Assembly: GCA_017502845.1 (NCBI GenBank)
Contig: JAFVUE010000004.1
Location: forward strand, 124,001-188,000
DNA from: Clostridia bacterium
Lineage (GTDB): Bacteria > Bacillota > Clostridia > UMGS1810
DNA length: 64,000 nt
Direction: 5' to 3'
In this document: one piece after another, positions 6,823 through 16,822 of the stretch
Layout of the letters: each line of letters begins with the position of its first letter
Numbering within the stretch: position 1 is the stretch's first letter
Notes under the pieces: model-generated
Told to the model about the DNA's origin: nothing
Database searches by the model: none
The model's input: the letters and a program-made list of their open reading frames with translations, nothing else
Translations under genes and position numbers: made by a program

Positions 6823-9741
6823 GTGTACAAATTAGGCATAGATATCGGCTCCACAACCCTTAAAATTGTGGTTATGGACGGCGATGACAATATTATATAT
6901 AAAAGTTATGAGAGACATCTTTCAAAGGTGCGCGAACTTTGCCTTAAGAAGATAAATCAGATAAAAGACATCCTCGCAGATAAAGAGGTAAAGGTTGCAA
7001 TCACGGGTTCTGCAGGGCTTGGTGTGGCACAACTCAGCGGTATTGACTTCGTTCAGGAAGTTTTTGCAACCACAGGTGCAGTGGGCAGATATTACCCGAT
7101 GACAGACGTTGTTATAGAACTCGGCGGCGAAGATGCCAAGATAGTTTTCTTAAAAGGTACTGTTGAGGAGAGGATGAACAGCACATGTGCAGGAGGCACG
7201 GGGGCGTTCATTGACCAGATGGCGTCGCTTCTTAACGTAACCGCTGACGAACTTGATGAACTTGGACTTAAGCACAATGCCATATATCCCATTGCATCCC
7301 GTTGCGGTGTGTTTGCCAAGACAGATATTCAGCCCCTTATCAATCAAGGCGCACAGAAAGAAAACATCGCTGCAAGTGTATTTCAGGCGGTGGTTGACCA
7401 GACAATCGCAGGTCTTGCACAGGGAACACCCATCCGTGGGAATGTTCTTTTCCTCGGTGGTCCTCTGGCATTCCTTAAATGCTTAAGACAGAGGTTTATG
7501 GCAACTCTGGGTCTTGACGAGGAACACGCGCATTTTCCTGATATTGCGGAATATTTTGTTGCATTGGGCGCAGCGGTATATGCCGATACCTGCGACAAAG
7601 TGTATGATTATGATGAAATACTTGCTCTCCTCTCAAAGGAGAACACAGAGAATAAGATAAATTCCCTCCCACCTCTTTTTGCAAACAGAGAGGAATACGA
7701 CCATTTTATGGCGCGACACAGTATGAACGATGTGCCCGGCGAGGATATATCTCTCTACCGTGGCGATGCATACCTTGGTATTGATGCAGGAAGCACCACT
7801 ACAAAACTTTGCCTTATAAGTGAGGAGAAGAAGATACTCTACAGTTTCTACCGTTCAAATCTCGGCTCTCCCATTGACATTATCAAGGCAGAACTTAAAA
7901 AGATATACGAACTTTGCGGTAACCGAATCAGAATTGTTTCATCTGCAGTTACAGGTTACGGCGAGGAACTTCTCAAAAATGCATTCGGCATCGACCACGG
8001 CATTGTTGAAACAGTTGCCCACTACACAGCGGCAAAGCATTTTAATCCCAATGCCGATTTTATCATAGACATCGGCGGTCAGGACATCAAGTGTTTTCAG
8101 ATAAGAGACGGCGCAGTAAGCAGCGTTATGCTCAATGAAGCGTGTTCTTCAGGTTGCGGTTCCTTTATAGAAACGTTTGCAAAATCTCTCGGCTACAATG
8201 CGGCTGATTTTGCGGAGATAGCAAACTTTGCACCAAATCCCGTTGATCTCGGTACACGTTGTACGGTGTTTATGAATTCGTCCGTAAAACAGGCGCAAAA
8301 GAATGGTGCAACCGTTGGCGATATTTCCGCAGGTCTTGCGGTTAGTGTAGTAAAGAATGCTATTTACAAGGTTATCCGTGCCAAGAACGCCGACGAACTT
8401 GGGGACAACATCGTTGTTCAGGGCGGAACTTTCTTAAACAATGCGGTGCTCCGCAGTTTTGAACGTCTTATCGGTAAAGAGGTTATCCGCCCCGGCATAG
8501 CGGGACTTATGGGCGCTTACGGTGCGGCACTTTATGCACGTAGTTCAAAAGGGGATACAACCCTTATCACTGCAGAGGAAATTTCAAACTTCACTCACAC
8601 ATCGAAAGCGACACGTTGCGGTTTGTGTAATAACCGTTGTTCCCTTACAATAAACGAATTTTCAGGCGGAAGAAAATTTATATCGGGTAATCGTTGCGAA
8701 AGACCTCTTGGCGGAGGAAAGGCAAAGGATTTGCCCAACCTTTATAAATTCAAATCCGACAAACTCCTCTCCTACAAAGGTGTAGAGGGTAAACGCGGTA
8801 AGATCGGTATTCCCCTGGTTCTCAATATGTATGAGAATCTTCCTTTCTGGCACGAATTTTTCACAAAACTCGGTTTCGAGGTTGTAATATCGGGTGCGTC
8901 GGGCAGAGATGTGTATGCCAAAGGTCAGCACACTATCCCCTCGGATACTGTCTGCTATCCTGCAAAACTTACCCACGGCCATATACTTACTCTTGTTGAA
9001 TCGGGTGTGAAGCATATATTTTACCCCTGTATGTCATATAATTTCGATGAGGGAATATCGGACAAGTGTTTTAACTGTCCTGTTGTGGCATATTATCCGG
9101 AAACAATCAAGGGCAATATGGATTTGGAAGATACAACTCTTATCTACCCGTATATTTACCTTAACGACAAGAAACTTTTCATAAAGAAAATATATAAAAT
9201 TCTCCGTGAATATTTCCCCGATATCACGAAGAAAGAAATCTGCTACGGTGCAGAGTGCGCCTATGCAAAGTACGCTGAATATAAAGAAGAAATTTTCGCT
9301 GAGGGCGACAGAGCAATTGCCTTTGCAAAGGAAACAGGAGCAAAGACCATAGTCCTTGCAGGAAGGCCCTACCATACAGACGGCGAGATTAACCATGGTA
9401 TTGACCGACTTGCATCATCTCTTGGATTCGTTGTTATATCCGAGGATGCTATCCGCCCGATCGACAGGCCTGACCTTGCTGTACTCAATCAATGGACGTA
9501 CCACGCCAGAATGTACAATGCTGCAAGATTCATTGCGGATATGGACAATGCAGAACTCATCCAGCTTGTTTCATTCGGTTGCGGTATTGATGCTGTAACG
9601 GGAGATGAGGTCCGCGATATTCTTCGTGGCAAAGGCAAACTGTATACACAGATCAAGATAGACGAGATAAACAATCTCGGTGCAGTTAAGATAAGAATCC
9701 GCAGTTTAGAGGCGGCGATGAATGACAAAATGAGGAGGTGA
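6823..9741 (+). CDS. Acyl-CoA dehydratase activase, two ASKHA domains plus DUF2229
   Basis: A 972-residue activator-type protein. Two BadF/BcrA/HgdC-type ATPase domains follow one another: the first begins LGIDIGSTTLK and the second, near residue 320, YLGIDAGSTTTK. Each keeps the paired cysteines that hold a shared [4Fe-4S] cluster in HgdC (STCAGGTG and SRCGVF; ACSSGCGS and GTRCTVF). A DUF2229 domain follows (WHEFFTKLGFEVVISG, VCYPAKLTHGH). HgdC-like proteins use ATP to drive an electron into 2-hydroxyacyl-CoA dehydratases. GTG 6823 is preferred to GTG 6814, since GAGGTG overlaps the latter. The companion dehydratase-like domain is a separate gene 4 bases downstream. Confidence 0.88.
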   Translation: MYKLGIDIGSTTLKIVVMDGDDNIIYKSYERHLSKVRELCLKKINQIKDILADKEVKVAITGSAGLGVAQLSGIDFVQEVFATTGAVGRYYPMTDVVIELGGEDAKIVFLKGTVEERMNSTCAGGTGAFIDQMASLLNVTADELDELGLKHNAIYPIASRCGVFAKTDIQPLINQGAQKENIAASVFQAVVDQTIAGLAQGTPIRGNVLFLGGPLAFLKCLRQRFMATLGLDEEHAHFPDIAEYFVALGAAVYADTCDKVYDYDEILALLSKENTENKINSLPPLFANREEYDHFMARHSMNDVPGEDISLYRGDAYLGIDAGSTTTKLCLISEEKKILYSFYRSNLGSPIDIIKAELKKIYELCGNRIRIVSSAVTGYGEELLKNAFGIDHGIVETVAHYTAAKHFNPNADFIIDIGGQDIKCFQIRDGAVSSVMLNEACSSGCGSFIETFAKSLGYNAADFAEIANFAPNPVDLGTRCTVFMNSSVKQAQKNGATVGDISAGLAVSVVKNAIYKVIRAKNADELGDNIVVQGGTFLNNAVLRSFERLIGKEVIRPGIAGLMGAYGAALYARSSKGDTTLITAEEISNFTHTSKATRCGLCNNRCSLTINEFSGGRKFISGNRCERPLGGGKAKDLPNLYKFKSDKLLSYKGVEGKRGKIGIPLVLNMYENLPFWHEFFTKLGFEVVISGASGRDVYAKGQHTIPSDTVCYPAKLTHGHILTLVESGVKHIFYPCMSYNFDEGISDKCFNCPVVAYYPETIKGNMDLEDTTLIYPYIYLNDKKLFIKKIYKILREYFPDITKKEICYGAECAYAKYAEYKEEIFAEGDRAIAFAKETGAKTIVLAGRPYHTDGEINHGIDRLASSLGFVVISEDAIRPIDRPDLAVLNQWTYHARMYNAARFIADMDNAELIQLVSFGCGIDAVTGDEVRDILRGKGKLYTQIKIDEINNLGAVKIRIRSLEAAMNDKMRR

Positions 9742-9745
9742 TGAA

Positions 9746-11029
9746 ATGTCGGAGAGCAGATTTCCCGAGTTCACATTGGAAATGCGCAAGACTCATAAAA
9801 TACTGGCACCTACCATGTTGCCTATTCATTTTGATATTATTGCGCCTATTTTCCGTTCATACGGTTATGATATAGAGGTTCTTGAGAATTACGACAGCGA
9901 CGTTATAAACGAAGGTCTCAGGAACGTGCACAACGACATTTGTTATCCCGCCATGCTTGTTATCGGTCAGATGATAGACGCCCTCAAAAGCGGAAAGTAC
10001 GACACAGACCACACCGCACTTATGATAACACAGACGGGCGGTGGTTGCAGAGCATCAAACTACATATTCCTTTTAAGAAAAGCACTTGAGAACTGCGGTT
10101 TGGGACACGTCCCTGTAATATCACTGAATATGACTGCATTCGATAAGAAAAGCGGCTTTGCTTTTACCGTACCTATGCTGATAAAACTAGTATTTGCTCT
10201 GACTTATGGTGATATGCTGATGTGCCTTTACAATCAGTGCTTACCCTATGAGCAAAACAAAGGCGACAGCAAAAAAATTCTGGATCGTTGGATAGAGAAA
10301 CTCGTCGGTCAGATGGACGGTAAGGGTTTTGTGAGAGTAAAGAAGAATTATAAGGCAATCCTCAGGGATTTCGCTGCAATCCCCCGAACAGATGTGAAGA
10401 AACCGAGAGTAGGTATCGTTGGCGAGATATATATGAAATATTCTCCCCTGGGTAATAACCGCCTTGAGGAATTTCTCGTAAACGAGGGTGCAGAGCCCGT
10501 TGTTTCGGGAGTTGCGGATTTCATGCTTTATTGCTTTGAGAATATTTCCGTAGATTACAAACTCTACGGAAATAACCGTTTTGCGCGTTTTCCCGCGAAG
10601 ATACTTTCTTCATATATGATAATGAGACAGAAGCAAATGATTAAAGCCATCGGGAAACACGGTGTGTTCAATGCCCCCACATCCTTTGTAGAGCTTAAAA
10701 ATATGTCAGAGGGATATATTGGAAAAGGAACGAAGATGGGTGAGGGTTGGCTCCTTACCGCGGAGATGCTGGAACTCATCCACAGCGGAGTTAATAACAT
10801 CGTATGCACACAGCCATTTGGATGTTTACCCAATCATATTATTGCCAAAGGTATGATGAAAAAGATTAAGGAGCACCATCCCGATGCGAATATTGTGGCT
10901 ATTGATTATGATCCCAGTGCCACAAAAATAAATCAGGAAAACCGCCTTAAACTTATGCTCGCCAATGCTGACGGTGGCAGAAAAGTTTTCAACAAAACCA
11001 ATTCAAATAAAGAAAAAATATCTGTCTGA
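9746..11029 (+). CDS. 2-hydroxyacyl-CoA dehydratase-like (HGD-D) protein
   Basis: A 427-residue protein with the dehydratase-D-like fold found at the C-terminus of very long fused activases in many Clostridia. It contains NDICYPAMLVIGQMIDAL, ITQTGGGCRASNYIFLLRKAL and CTQPFGCLPNHIIAKGMMK; the conserved Cys residues probably bind iron-sulfur clusters. It starts ATG 9746, 4 bases after the activase stop, with AGGAGGTGAT across the junction, so the pair is co-translated. The true substrate of this group is unknown; it may not be a fermentation dehydratase at all. Confidence 0.85.
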   Translation: MSESRFPEFTLEMRKTHKILAPTMLPIHFDIIAPIFRSYGYDIEVLENYDSDVINEGLRNVHNDICYPAMLVIGQMIDALKSGKYDTDHTALMITQTGGGCRASNYIFLLRKALENCGLGHVPVISLNMTAFDKKSGFAFTVPMLIKLVFALTYGDMLMCLYNQCLPYEQNKGDSKKILDRWIEKLVGQMDGKGFVRVKKNYKAILRDFAAIPRTDVKKPRVGIVGEIYMKYSPLGNNRLEEFLVNEGAEPVVSGVADFMLYCFENISVDYKLYGNNRFARFPAKILSSYMIMRQKQMIKAIGKHGVFNAPTSFVELKNMSEGYIGKGTKMGEGWLLTAEMLELIHSGVNNIVCTQPFGCLPNHIIAKGMMKKIKEHHPDANIVAIDYDPSATKINQENRLKLMLANADGGRKVFNKTNSNKEKISV

Positions 11030-11048
11030 AAAAATATTTGAGAAATAC

Positions 11049-11073
11049 GGAACTTTTTTTGTTTTCGTTCGTC
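11049..11073 (+). promoter_or_regulatory. ECF-sigma-type promoter
   Basis: GGAAC followed by a T-rich spacer (11049-11053) and CGTC (11070-11073) 16 bases later, continuing TTATAGG. This is the layout of Firmicutes extracytoplasmic-function sigma promoters, and no sigma-A -10 box is seen here. It is 73 bases before the ATG at 11146. Confidence 0.55.
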
Positions 11074-11145
11074 TTATAGGTGTAAAGCGAAAAGCAAAAA
11101 CAAAAAAATAGCCAAAATGGCGGAAAGATAAGAGGTTACATATTT

Positions 11146-12213
11146 ATGAAAAAAAGAATTTTCGCAGCATTTATTGCACTTGCAATGTTTGCAACATCAG
11201 CAATCACATCATTTGCTGAGTACGACCCCAACAAAGTGGTTAACGACAACGAGATGTCCACAAGAATGGCAGTTGCTCCCGAGTATTCAATCACAATAAA
11301 CGGTGCAGACGTAGAAGCACCCACACCCTTTGAAAAAGACGGCAATGTTATGATTCCTCTTCGTGCACTCACAGAAGCACTTGGTTTCACAGTTGAGTGG
11401 CAGGGCGAAACAGGCACAATCATTTTGAGCCGCGGCCCTGTTTACATCACAATGAGCGCATTTGAAGATGGTTACACATTCTCCAAAACTGCTCCCGCAA
11501 TGCTTGGCACAGCACCTATCCTTATTGATGGTGTTACATACGTTCCCGTAACATTCGTTGATCAGATTCTTGGCGGCGGTTACAGATTTGACGAAAATAT
11601 GGTTATCGCAATCTATGACGCAGAGTACAAAAACGTTGCTCTCATCGAAGAAATCAACGCTGAAGAAAAACAGATCACAGTAAACGATATCATCATGGGC
11701 GAAGTTGTTCTCAATATTGCTGACGAAACATACATCACAGATGAAGAGGGCACAGCGGTAGCATTTGATGACCTCGAAGTTGGTATGACACTCAAGATCA
11801 CATACAGCGAGATGATGACAAGAAGTCTTCCTCCCCAGAACACACCCGAGGTTATCGTTGTTAAAGCAGGTTCTCCCGCTATGACACTCCCCTCCGATGA
11901 AATCGTTGAAACTGTAAACGTTGCAGTAGTTGGTGAAGTAAATGTTGAAGAGAATATGGTGCTCGTAAACGACACAGTTCTCGGCGAAGTTAAACTCGTG
12001 TTCGCTGAAGATGCTTCTATCACAGGTATTGACGGCGCTGCTATCAAAGTAGCAGACCTTAAAGAGGGTATGACATTAGAAGTTGTATACGGCGAGGCAA
12101 TGACAATGAGTTTGCCCCCTATCAATAACCCCGTATCAGTAAAGGTTGTATCCGAAACTCCTGCAGTTGAGATTACACCCGTAGAACCCGAAGTTCCTGC
12201 TTTTACTGAATAA
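11146..12213 (+). CDS. Secreted stalk-domain (copper amine oxidase N-like) protein
   Basis: A 355-residue exported protein. The signal peptide ends near ITSFA (about residue 24). Next is a 'copper amine oxidase N-terminal' stalk domain (VMIPLRALTEALGFTVEW ... VPVTFVDQIL, about residues 45-145), a wall-exposed fold that carries no catalysis. Two similar repeats of about 85 residues follow. Each has a VNDxxxGEVxL core, then VGMTLKITY or EGMTLEVVY, then SLPPxNxP. The function is probably envelope-associated. Its promoter looks ECF-type, which would fit an envelope stress response. Confidence 0.75.
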   Translation: MKKRIFAAFIALAMFATSAITSFAEYDPNKVVNDNEMSTRMAVAPEYSITINGADVEAPTPFEKDGNVMIPLRALTEALGFTVEWQGETGTIILSRGPVYITMSAFEDGYTFSKTAPAMLGTAPILIDGVTYVPVTFVDQILGGGYRFDENMVIAIYDAEYKNVALIEEINAEEKQITVNDIIMGEVVLNIADETYITDEEGTAVAFDDLEVGMTLKITYSEMMTRSLPPQNTPEVIVVKAGSPAMTLPSDEIVETVNVAVVGEVNVEENMVLVNDTVLGEVKLVFAEDASITGIDGAAIKVADLKEGMTLEVVYGEAMTMSLPPINNPVSVKVVSETPAVEITPVEPEVPAFTE

Positions 12214-12229
12214 TCTATAAAACCAAATT

Positions 12230-12262
12230 AAAAGTCCGTAGCAGTTGCTACGGATTTTTGTT
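12230..12262 (+). terminator. Rho-independent terminator
   Basis: TCCGTAGCA-GT-TGCTACGGA stem followed by TTTTTGTTTT, directly behind the stalk-domain gene. Confidence 0.9.
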
Positions 12263-12345
12263 TTGCGTGTTTAACAAAAGTATTGAATTTTCATCATCGC
12301 GGTGCTATAATGAATTTGTTGAAATTTTCTGAAAGGATGATATTT

Positions 12346-12786
12346 ATGAAAACATTTGCAAAACGTTTGTTGTGCGCACTTCTTGCAGGGGTTATGGTGT
12401 TCGGTCTTATGGCGTGTTCAAAAGACGACAAGAGCTCATCATCTGTGCCCAACGACCCTGATCTTGAAAGATTAGTAAGAGAAGAAGGGGATGACTTCGT
12501 GGAGGGTTTTGAATCCGGATTCGAGGGTAGTTCAGGTGGTCTTGATTGCGAGTGTTCAATTAGAGTTGAGGGGACTTCTTTGATCGTTGACTGTCTTATT
12601 TTAGATGTAGATAATGTTCCTGCTGAAACAAAAGAAGATATGCAGAAATCATACGATTCAAGCAAAGATTCTATGAAAGCGACATTCGAACCTTTTAAGG
12701 AGGAAGCACCTAATCTCACATTGGTTGTTCTGAACATTTGTGAGGAAGATGGAGATTTATTGGCAAGTGTTAATTTGTACTACTAA
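12346..12786 (+). CDS. Predicted lipoprotein, DUF4854-like
   Basis: A 146-residue lipoprotein. The signal sequence MKTFAKRLLCALLAGVMVFGL leads to the lipobox LMAC (Cys 24) and an S-rich tether. The mature domain (CECSIRVEGTSLIVDCLILD ... SKDSMKATFEPFKEEAPNLTLVV) resembles the small DUF4854 lipoproteins of gut Clostridia; function unknown. ATG 12346 has AAAGGATGA just upstream; the longer frame from 12283 lacks a site. It is the last plus-strand gene before convergent lspA. Confidence 0.7.
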   Translation: MKTFAKRLLCALLAGVMVFGLMACSKDDKSSSSVPNDPDLERLVREEGDDFVEGFESGFEGSSGGLDCECSIRVEGTSLIVDCLILDVDNVPAETKEDMQKSYDSSKDSMKATFEPFKEEAPNLTLVVLNICEEDGDLLASVNLYY

Positions 12787-12871
12787 TACAGGTTGTATAA
12801 AGCAAATTACTTAGGCGGTGCTCCATAGGGAGAAACAGGTTTTGAAAAGCAATTAACGGCAAATAGTTTAT

Positions 12872-12909
12872 AAAAAAATCCCGAAATACGGTAGTATTAC
12901 GGGATTTTT
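12872..12909. terminator. Bidirectional terminator between convergent genes
   Basis: AAAAATCCCGAAATAC / GTATTACGGGATTTTT hairpin with A and T tracts on both sides. It serves the lipoprotein on plus and lspA on minus. The 98 bases from here to lspA hold nothing else I recognise. Confidence 0.85.
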
Positions 12910-13006
12910 CTTATTCCTGTTTATGGATTGTCTGTTCCGGTTTTTTAGTGATGTTATTTGCAAAAATATAAAGTTTTGAGAAAACTATCTTTATGGAGTG
13001 CTGTCT

Positions 13007-13489
13007 TTAGTGATTTGCTTTTTTAATGTTCTTTTTATCTTTGCTGTCGGGCATCATGAGGATGTACAGACAGAGCAGCGCAGTTCCTGTAACAACGCAG
13101 CAATCGGCTACGTTAAATATAGGAAAATCCATAAAATCTGTCTTTATCATATCCACAACAAAGCCACGGAAGATTCGGTCAGCAAGGTTGCTCAATGCAC
13201 CTGCATATATAAGCGAGGCAGACCAACGGAAAAGTTTTGATTGCGGCTTTGCCTTCACAATATACACAGTGGCACCAATAAGAATTGCTACCGTCATAAT
13301 GATAAGAAGAATCGGATTATCTTCCAGCATACTCCAACTTGCACCTGTGTTCTGATGATAGGTCAGGGAGAGAACCTTGTTTATAATAACAGGCCCCTGA
13401 CTATACAGAGGAATATTTGCCACGGTGAGCCATTTCGTTATCTGGTCAATGGCGATAAGAAGTGCCGCAACTATAAAATATATAATCAT
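13007..13489 (-). CDS. lspA: Lipoprotein signal peptidase (signal peptidase II)
   Basis: A 160-residue membrane aspartyl protease that cuts the signal peptide of diacylated prolipoproteins. Four hydrophobic segments are seen. The catalytic aspartates lie in [14 protein letters not shown] and [12 protein letters not shown], with the N-terminal IDQITKWL motif. The ATG overlaps the gltX stop (ATGA). Its substrates would include the two lipoproteins in this window. Confidence 0.95.
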   Translation of the reverse strand: MIIYFIVAALLIAIDQITKWLTVANIPLYSQGPVIINKVLSLTYHQNTGASWSMLEDNPILLIIMTVAILIGATVYIVKAKPQSKLFRWSASLIYAGALSNLADRIFRGFVVDMIKTDFMDFPIFNVADCCVVTGTALLCLYILMMPDSKDKKNIKKANH

Positions 13490-14937
13490 GACAACTGCTC
13501 AATACCTTTCTTAACTCTTGCAATTGTCTCGTCTTTACCGAGGATTGCCGCAAGATCAACTCCGCCGCCGGGAGTAAAGGGAAGACCGCTTACTGCAACA
13601 CGGAGAGGCCAGAGGATGATACCGTTCTTAACCTCCATCTTCTCAATAAGAGCAAAGAGTGCAGAATGGATGTTCTCCATTGTCCAGTCCTCAACACCCT
13701 CGAGTACAGGAAGAATTGCCTTAAGAGATTCGAGAGAATTCTCGGGGTTTGTTTTCATCTTCTTGTGTGTGTAGAGTTCATTGTCGTACTCGGGGAGTTC
13801 GTCAATAAATGTAAGCTGATCAGCGATATCTGTGAATTTCTCGATTCTTGCGTGGAGGAGTGCGCAGATTGCATTCATATCAATATCTGTGCGCTTAACT
13901 GCCTCTTTGATATAAGGCATTGCCTCTTTGGCAAAATCTTCTTCGCTCATCTTGCGGATATATTCGCCGTTCATCCATGAAAGTTTCTTTTCGTCAAAGA
14001 TAGCAGGAGATTTACTGATACCGCTTACAGAGAAATGCTCAATAAGCTCGTCCATTGTGAATATTTCCTGTTCGCCGCCGGGACTCCAGCCGAGAAGTGC
14101 GACATAGTTCACGATTGCCTCTTTGAGGTAACCCTTGTTGATGAAATCTTCATAGGAAGCATCGCCATCACGTTTGCTCAGCTTCTTACCTGAATCTTTC
14201 ATAACAGGAGATACGTGAATATATTTTGGAATATCCCAACCGAATGACTCGTATATAAGGTTGTATTTAGGTGTACTTGAGAGGTACTCGTTACCACGGA
14301 TAACGTGGGTAATATTCATCAGGTGGTCGTCAATAACGTTTGCAAAGTTGTATGTGGGCAGACCGTCTGATTTTAAGAGTACGTTTTCATCGAGGATAGC
14401 ATTGTCAACTGTGATATCGCCAAAAATCTCATCGTGGAATGTAGTCTTGCCGTGGGGATCAATCTTCTGACGGATAACGTAGGGGATACCTGCATCAATC
14501 TTTTCCTGTATTTCTTCTTTGGAAAGGCCTTTGCAGTAACCGTCATATTTGGGAGTGATACCCTTTGCTGTCTGTGCTTCTTTGAGTTTGTCAAGACGCT
14601 CCTTGTCGCAGAAGCAGTAGTATGCACCGCCGAGTTCAACGAGTTTTTCGGCATATTCTTTGTAAAGACCTCTGCGTTCGCTCTGGATGTACGGACCGTA
14701 ATCGCCACCTACATCGGGACCTTCGTCGTGGATGAGACCTGTGTCTTTCATTGTTTTGTATATAACGTCAACTGCTCCATCAACATATCTCTCCTGGTCA
14801 GTATCCTCGATACGGAGAATAAAATCTCCGCCATCGTGTTTTGTGAGCAGGTATGCATAAAGGGCTGTCCTGAGGTTACCTATATGCATATAACCTGTGG
14901 GGCTGGGAGCAAATCTTGTTCTGATCTTTCCGCTCAT
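13486..14937 (-). CDS. gltX: Glutamyl-tRNA synthetase
   Basis: A 483-residue class I aminoacyl-tRNA synthetase that charges tRNA-Glu (possibly also tRNA-Gln, if the organism uses the amidotransferase route; not visible here). The HIGH-type motif [13 protein letters not shown] is near the N-terminus and the KMSKS-type KLSKRDGD is mid-protein. It lies in a proS-gltX-lspA run: the ATG is 1 base from the proS stop, and its GGAGG ribosome-binding site is inside the last proS codons. Confidence 0.96.
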   Translation of the reverse strand: MSGKIRTRFAPSPTGYMHIGNLRTALYAYLLTKHDGGDFILRIEDTDQERYVDGAVDVIYKTMKDTGLIHDEGPDVGGDYGPYIQSERRGLYKEYAEKLVELGGAYYCFCDKERLDKLKEAQTAKGITPKYDGYCKGLSKEEIQEKIDAGIPYVIRQKIDPHGKTTFHDEIFGDITVDNAILDENVLLKSDGLPTYNFANVIDDHLMNITHVIRGNEYLSSTPKYNLIYESFGWDIPKYIHVSPVMKDSGKKLSKRDGDASYEDFINKGYLKEAIVNYVALLGWSPGGEQEIFTMDELIEHFSVSGISKSPAIFDEKKLSWMNGEYIRKMSEEDFAKEAMPYIKEAVKRTDIDMNAICALLHARIEKFTDIADQLTFIDELPEYDNELYTHKKMKTNPENSLESLKAILPVLEGVEDWTMENIHSALFALIEKMEVKNGIILWPLRVAVSGLPFTPGGGVDLAAILGKDETIARVKKGIEQLS

Positions 14938-14938
14938 A

Positions 14939-16645
14939 TTATTTACCTCCGTTTACTGCAGACACAACCTTTGCGATTGCATCATTAACTGAAAGTTCTT
15001 CCATATCGCCTGTGGCACGTACTTTGTATTCAACAATTCCGTCAGCGGCTTTCTTACCTACTGTGATTCTCAAGGGGTAACCTACAAGGTCAGCATCCTT
15101 GAACTTAACACCTGCACGTTCATCACGGTTGTCGAGAACTGCCTCAACACCTTTTGCAATGAGTTCGTCGTAAATCTTCTCTGCAAGTTCTGCCTGTGCG
15201 GCATCATTGGAGTTTACGGGAACAACTGCCACATGATAAGGTGCAACGCTCATAGGCCAGATGATACCGTTCTCGTCGGAGTGCTGCTCGATGATTGCGG
15301 CAAGACATCTTGAAACGCCGATACCGTAGCAACCCATAATAAGTGTCTGGTCCTTGCCGTTTTCGTTAAGTACTGTGCAATCCATTGCTTCGGAATATTT
15401 TGTGCCGAGTTTGAATATATGACCAACCTCGATACCACGGCAGGTTTTAATCTCGGGTTTGCCGCATACGGGGCAAATGTCGCCCTCTGTGATATTTCTG
15501 AAATCGCCGATGAAATCGGGAGTGAAATCTCTTTCGATATTTACATTCTCAAAGTGGTAGTCGCCCTCGTTTGCGCCGACAACCATATTCTTCATACCTG
15601 CAATCTCAAAGTCAGCGATAACTTCAACTTTTTCTTTAAGACCGATAGGACCTGCAAAACCAACGGGAGCACCTGTGATGCGAACAACATCGTCAGCGGA
15701 TGCAAGTTCGAGTTCAAGAGCACCTAAGTGGTTTTTGAGCTTTGTTTCGTTTACTTCTCTGTCGCCACGGAGCATAACTGCAACACATTTGTCGTCTGCA
15801 CGGTAGATAAGTGTCTTTGCAAAGTGCTTTGCATCAGTATTGAGCGATTCTGTAAGTTCATCAATAGTTCTGCTGTTGGGTGTGTGGATTTTGTTCATGG
15901 GGAGCATTTCCGCACCGTCAACCTCTCCTGCGACACACTGTGCCTTTTCTTCGTTTGCACAGTAACCGCAAGAGCAGTATGCGATTGTGTCCTCGCCGAT
16001 TTCGGACTTAACCATAAACTCCTGTGAACCGCTTCCGCCCATAGCACCTGAGTCTGCATCAACTGCAAGATAGTCAAGGTCCATAGCATCGAATATAGCG
16101 CAATATGCATCGTACATGTTCTTGTATGAAGCATCAAGACCTGCCTGATCCTTGTCGAAAGAATAAGCATCTTTCATAATAAACTCACGGCTGCGGATAA
16201 CGCCGAATCTTGGGCGTCTTTCGTCGCGGTACTTTGTCTGTATCTGATAAAGTGTAACGGGCAACTGTTTGTAGGAGTGGATAGTATTCTTAACAGTATC
16301 TGTAAAAATCTCTTCGTGTGTAGGACCTAAACAGAAATCTCTTTCGCCTCTGTCCTTAAGACGGAACATATCCTCGCCGAATACTTCCCATCTGCCTGAC
16401 TCTTCGTAGTATTCTTTGGGGAGGAGTGCACTCATAAGAAGTTCCTGTGCGCCGTGGTCGTCCATACCTTTGCGGACAATGTTCTCAACCTTTTTGAGAG
16501 CACGGAGACCGAGGGGCAGATATGAGTAAACACCAGATGCGAGTTTTCTCATAAGACCTGCTCTAAGCATCAGTTGATGGCTAGTGATTTCCGCTTCCGC
16601 AGGTACATCACGGAGAGTAGGGATTAAGTACTTTGATAATTTCAT
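14939..16645 (-). CDS. proS: Prolyl-tRNA synthetase, bacterial type
   Basis: A 568-residue class II synthetase. Motif 2 region [28 protein letters not shown] and motif 3 region [18 protein letters not shown] are present. The long INS editing domain between them (about residues 220-400, removing Ala-tRNA-Pro) marks the bacterial form. The C-terminal anticodon domain follows. First gene of the proS-gltX-lspA operon, with GAAAGG 9 bases before the ATG. Confidence 0.96.
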   Translation of the reverse strand: MKLSKYLIPTLRDVPAEAEITSHQLMLRAGLMRKLASGVYSYLPLGLRALKKVENIVRKGMDDHGAQELLMSALLPKEYYEESGRWEVFGEDMFRLKDRGERDFCLGPTHEEIFTDTVKNTIHSYKQLPVTLYQIQTKYRDERRPRFGVIRSREFIMKDAYSFDKDQAGLDASYKNMYDAYCAIFDAMDLDYLAVDADSGAMGGSGSQEFMVKSEIGEDTIAYCSCGYCANEEKAQCVAGEVDGAEMLPMNKIHTPNSRTIDELTESLNTDAKHFAKTLIYRADDKCVAVMLRGDREVNETKLKNHLGALELELASADDVVRITGAPVGFAGPIGLKEKVEVIADFEIAGMKNMVVGANEGDYHFENVNIERDFTPDFIGDFRNITEGDICPVCGKPEIKTCRGIEVGHIFKLGTKYSEAMDCTVLNENGKDQTLIMGCYGIGVSRCLAAIIEQHSDENGIIWPMSVAPYHVAVVPVNSNDAAQAELAEKIYDELIAKGVEAVLDNRDERAGVKFKDADLVGYPLRITVGKKAADGIVEYKVRATGDMEELSVNDAIAKVVSAVNGGK

Positions 16646-16682
16646 TATATATGCAACCTTTCTGTATTATTTTCCACTCTAT

Positions 16683-16711
16683 AGTATATATTATTTTTGT
16701 GATTTGCGCAA
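16683..16711 (-). promoter_or_regulatory. Promoter of proS-gltX-lspA
   Basis: On the minus strand, TTGCGC (16706-16711), a 17-base spacer and TATACT (16683-16688). The short leader leaves no room for a T-box. Confidence 0.6.
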
Positions 16712-16734
16712 TAGTTATTTATACAAATTTGATA

Positions 16735-16763
16735 TTGTATTTTAGCGCAAAATATATTAAAAT
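16735..16763 (+). promoter_or_regulatory. Promoter of the M18 aminopeptidase gene
   Basis: TTGTAT (16735-16740), a 17-base spacer and TAAAAT (16758-16763). It is divergent from the proS promoter, with the -35 elements 23 bases apart. Confidence 0.6.
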
Positions 16764-16822
16764 ATATAAGATACAATATTTTAATATATAGGACACGATG
16801 TTTTTTGAAAGGAAGTACTGTT

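Noticed and set aside
16646-16822. T-box leader before proS
   Set aside because: The promoter found leaves fewer than 40 bases before the ATG and no T-box consensus is present.
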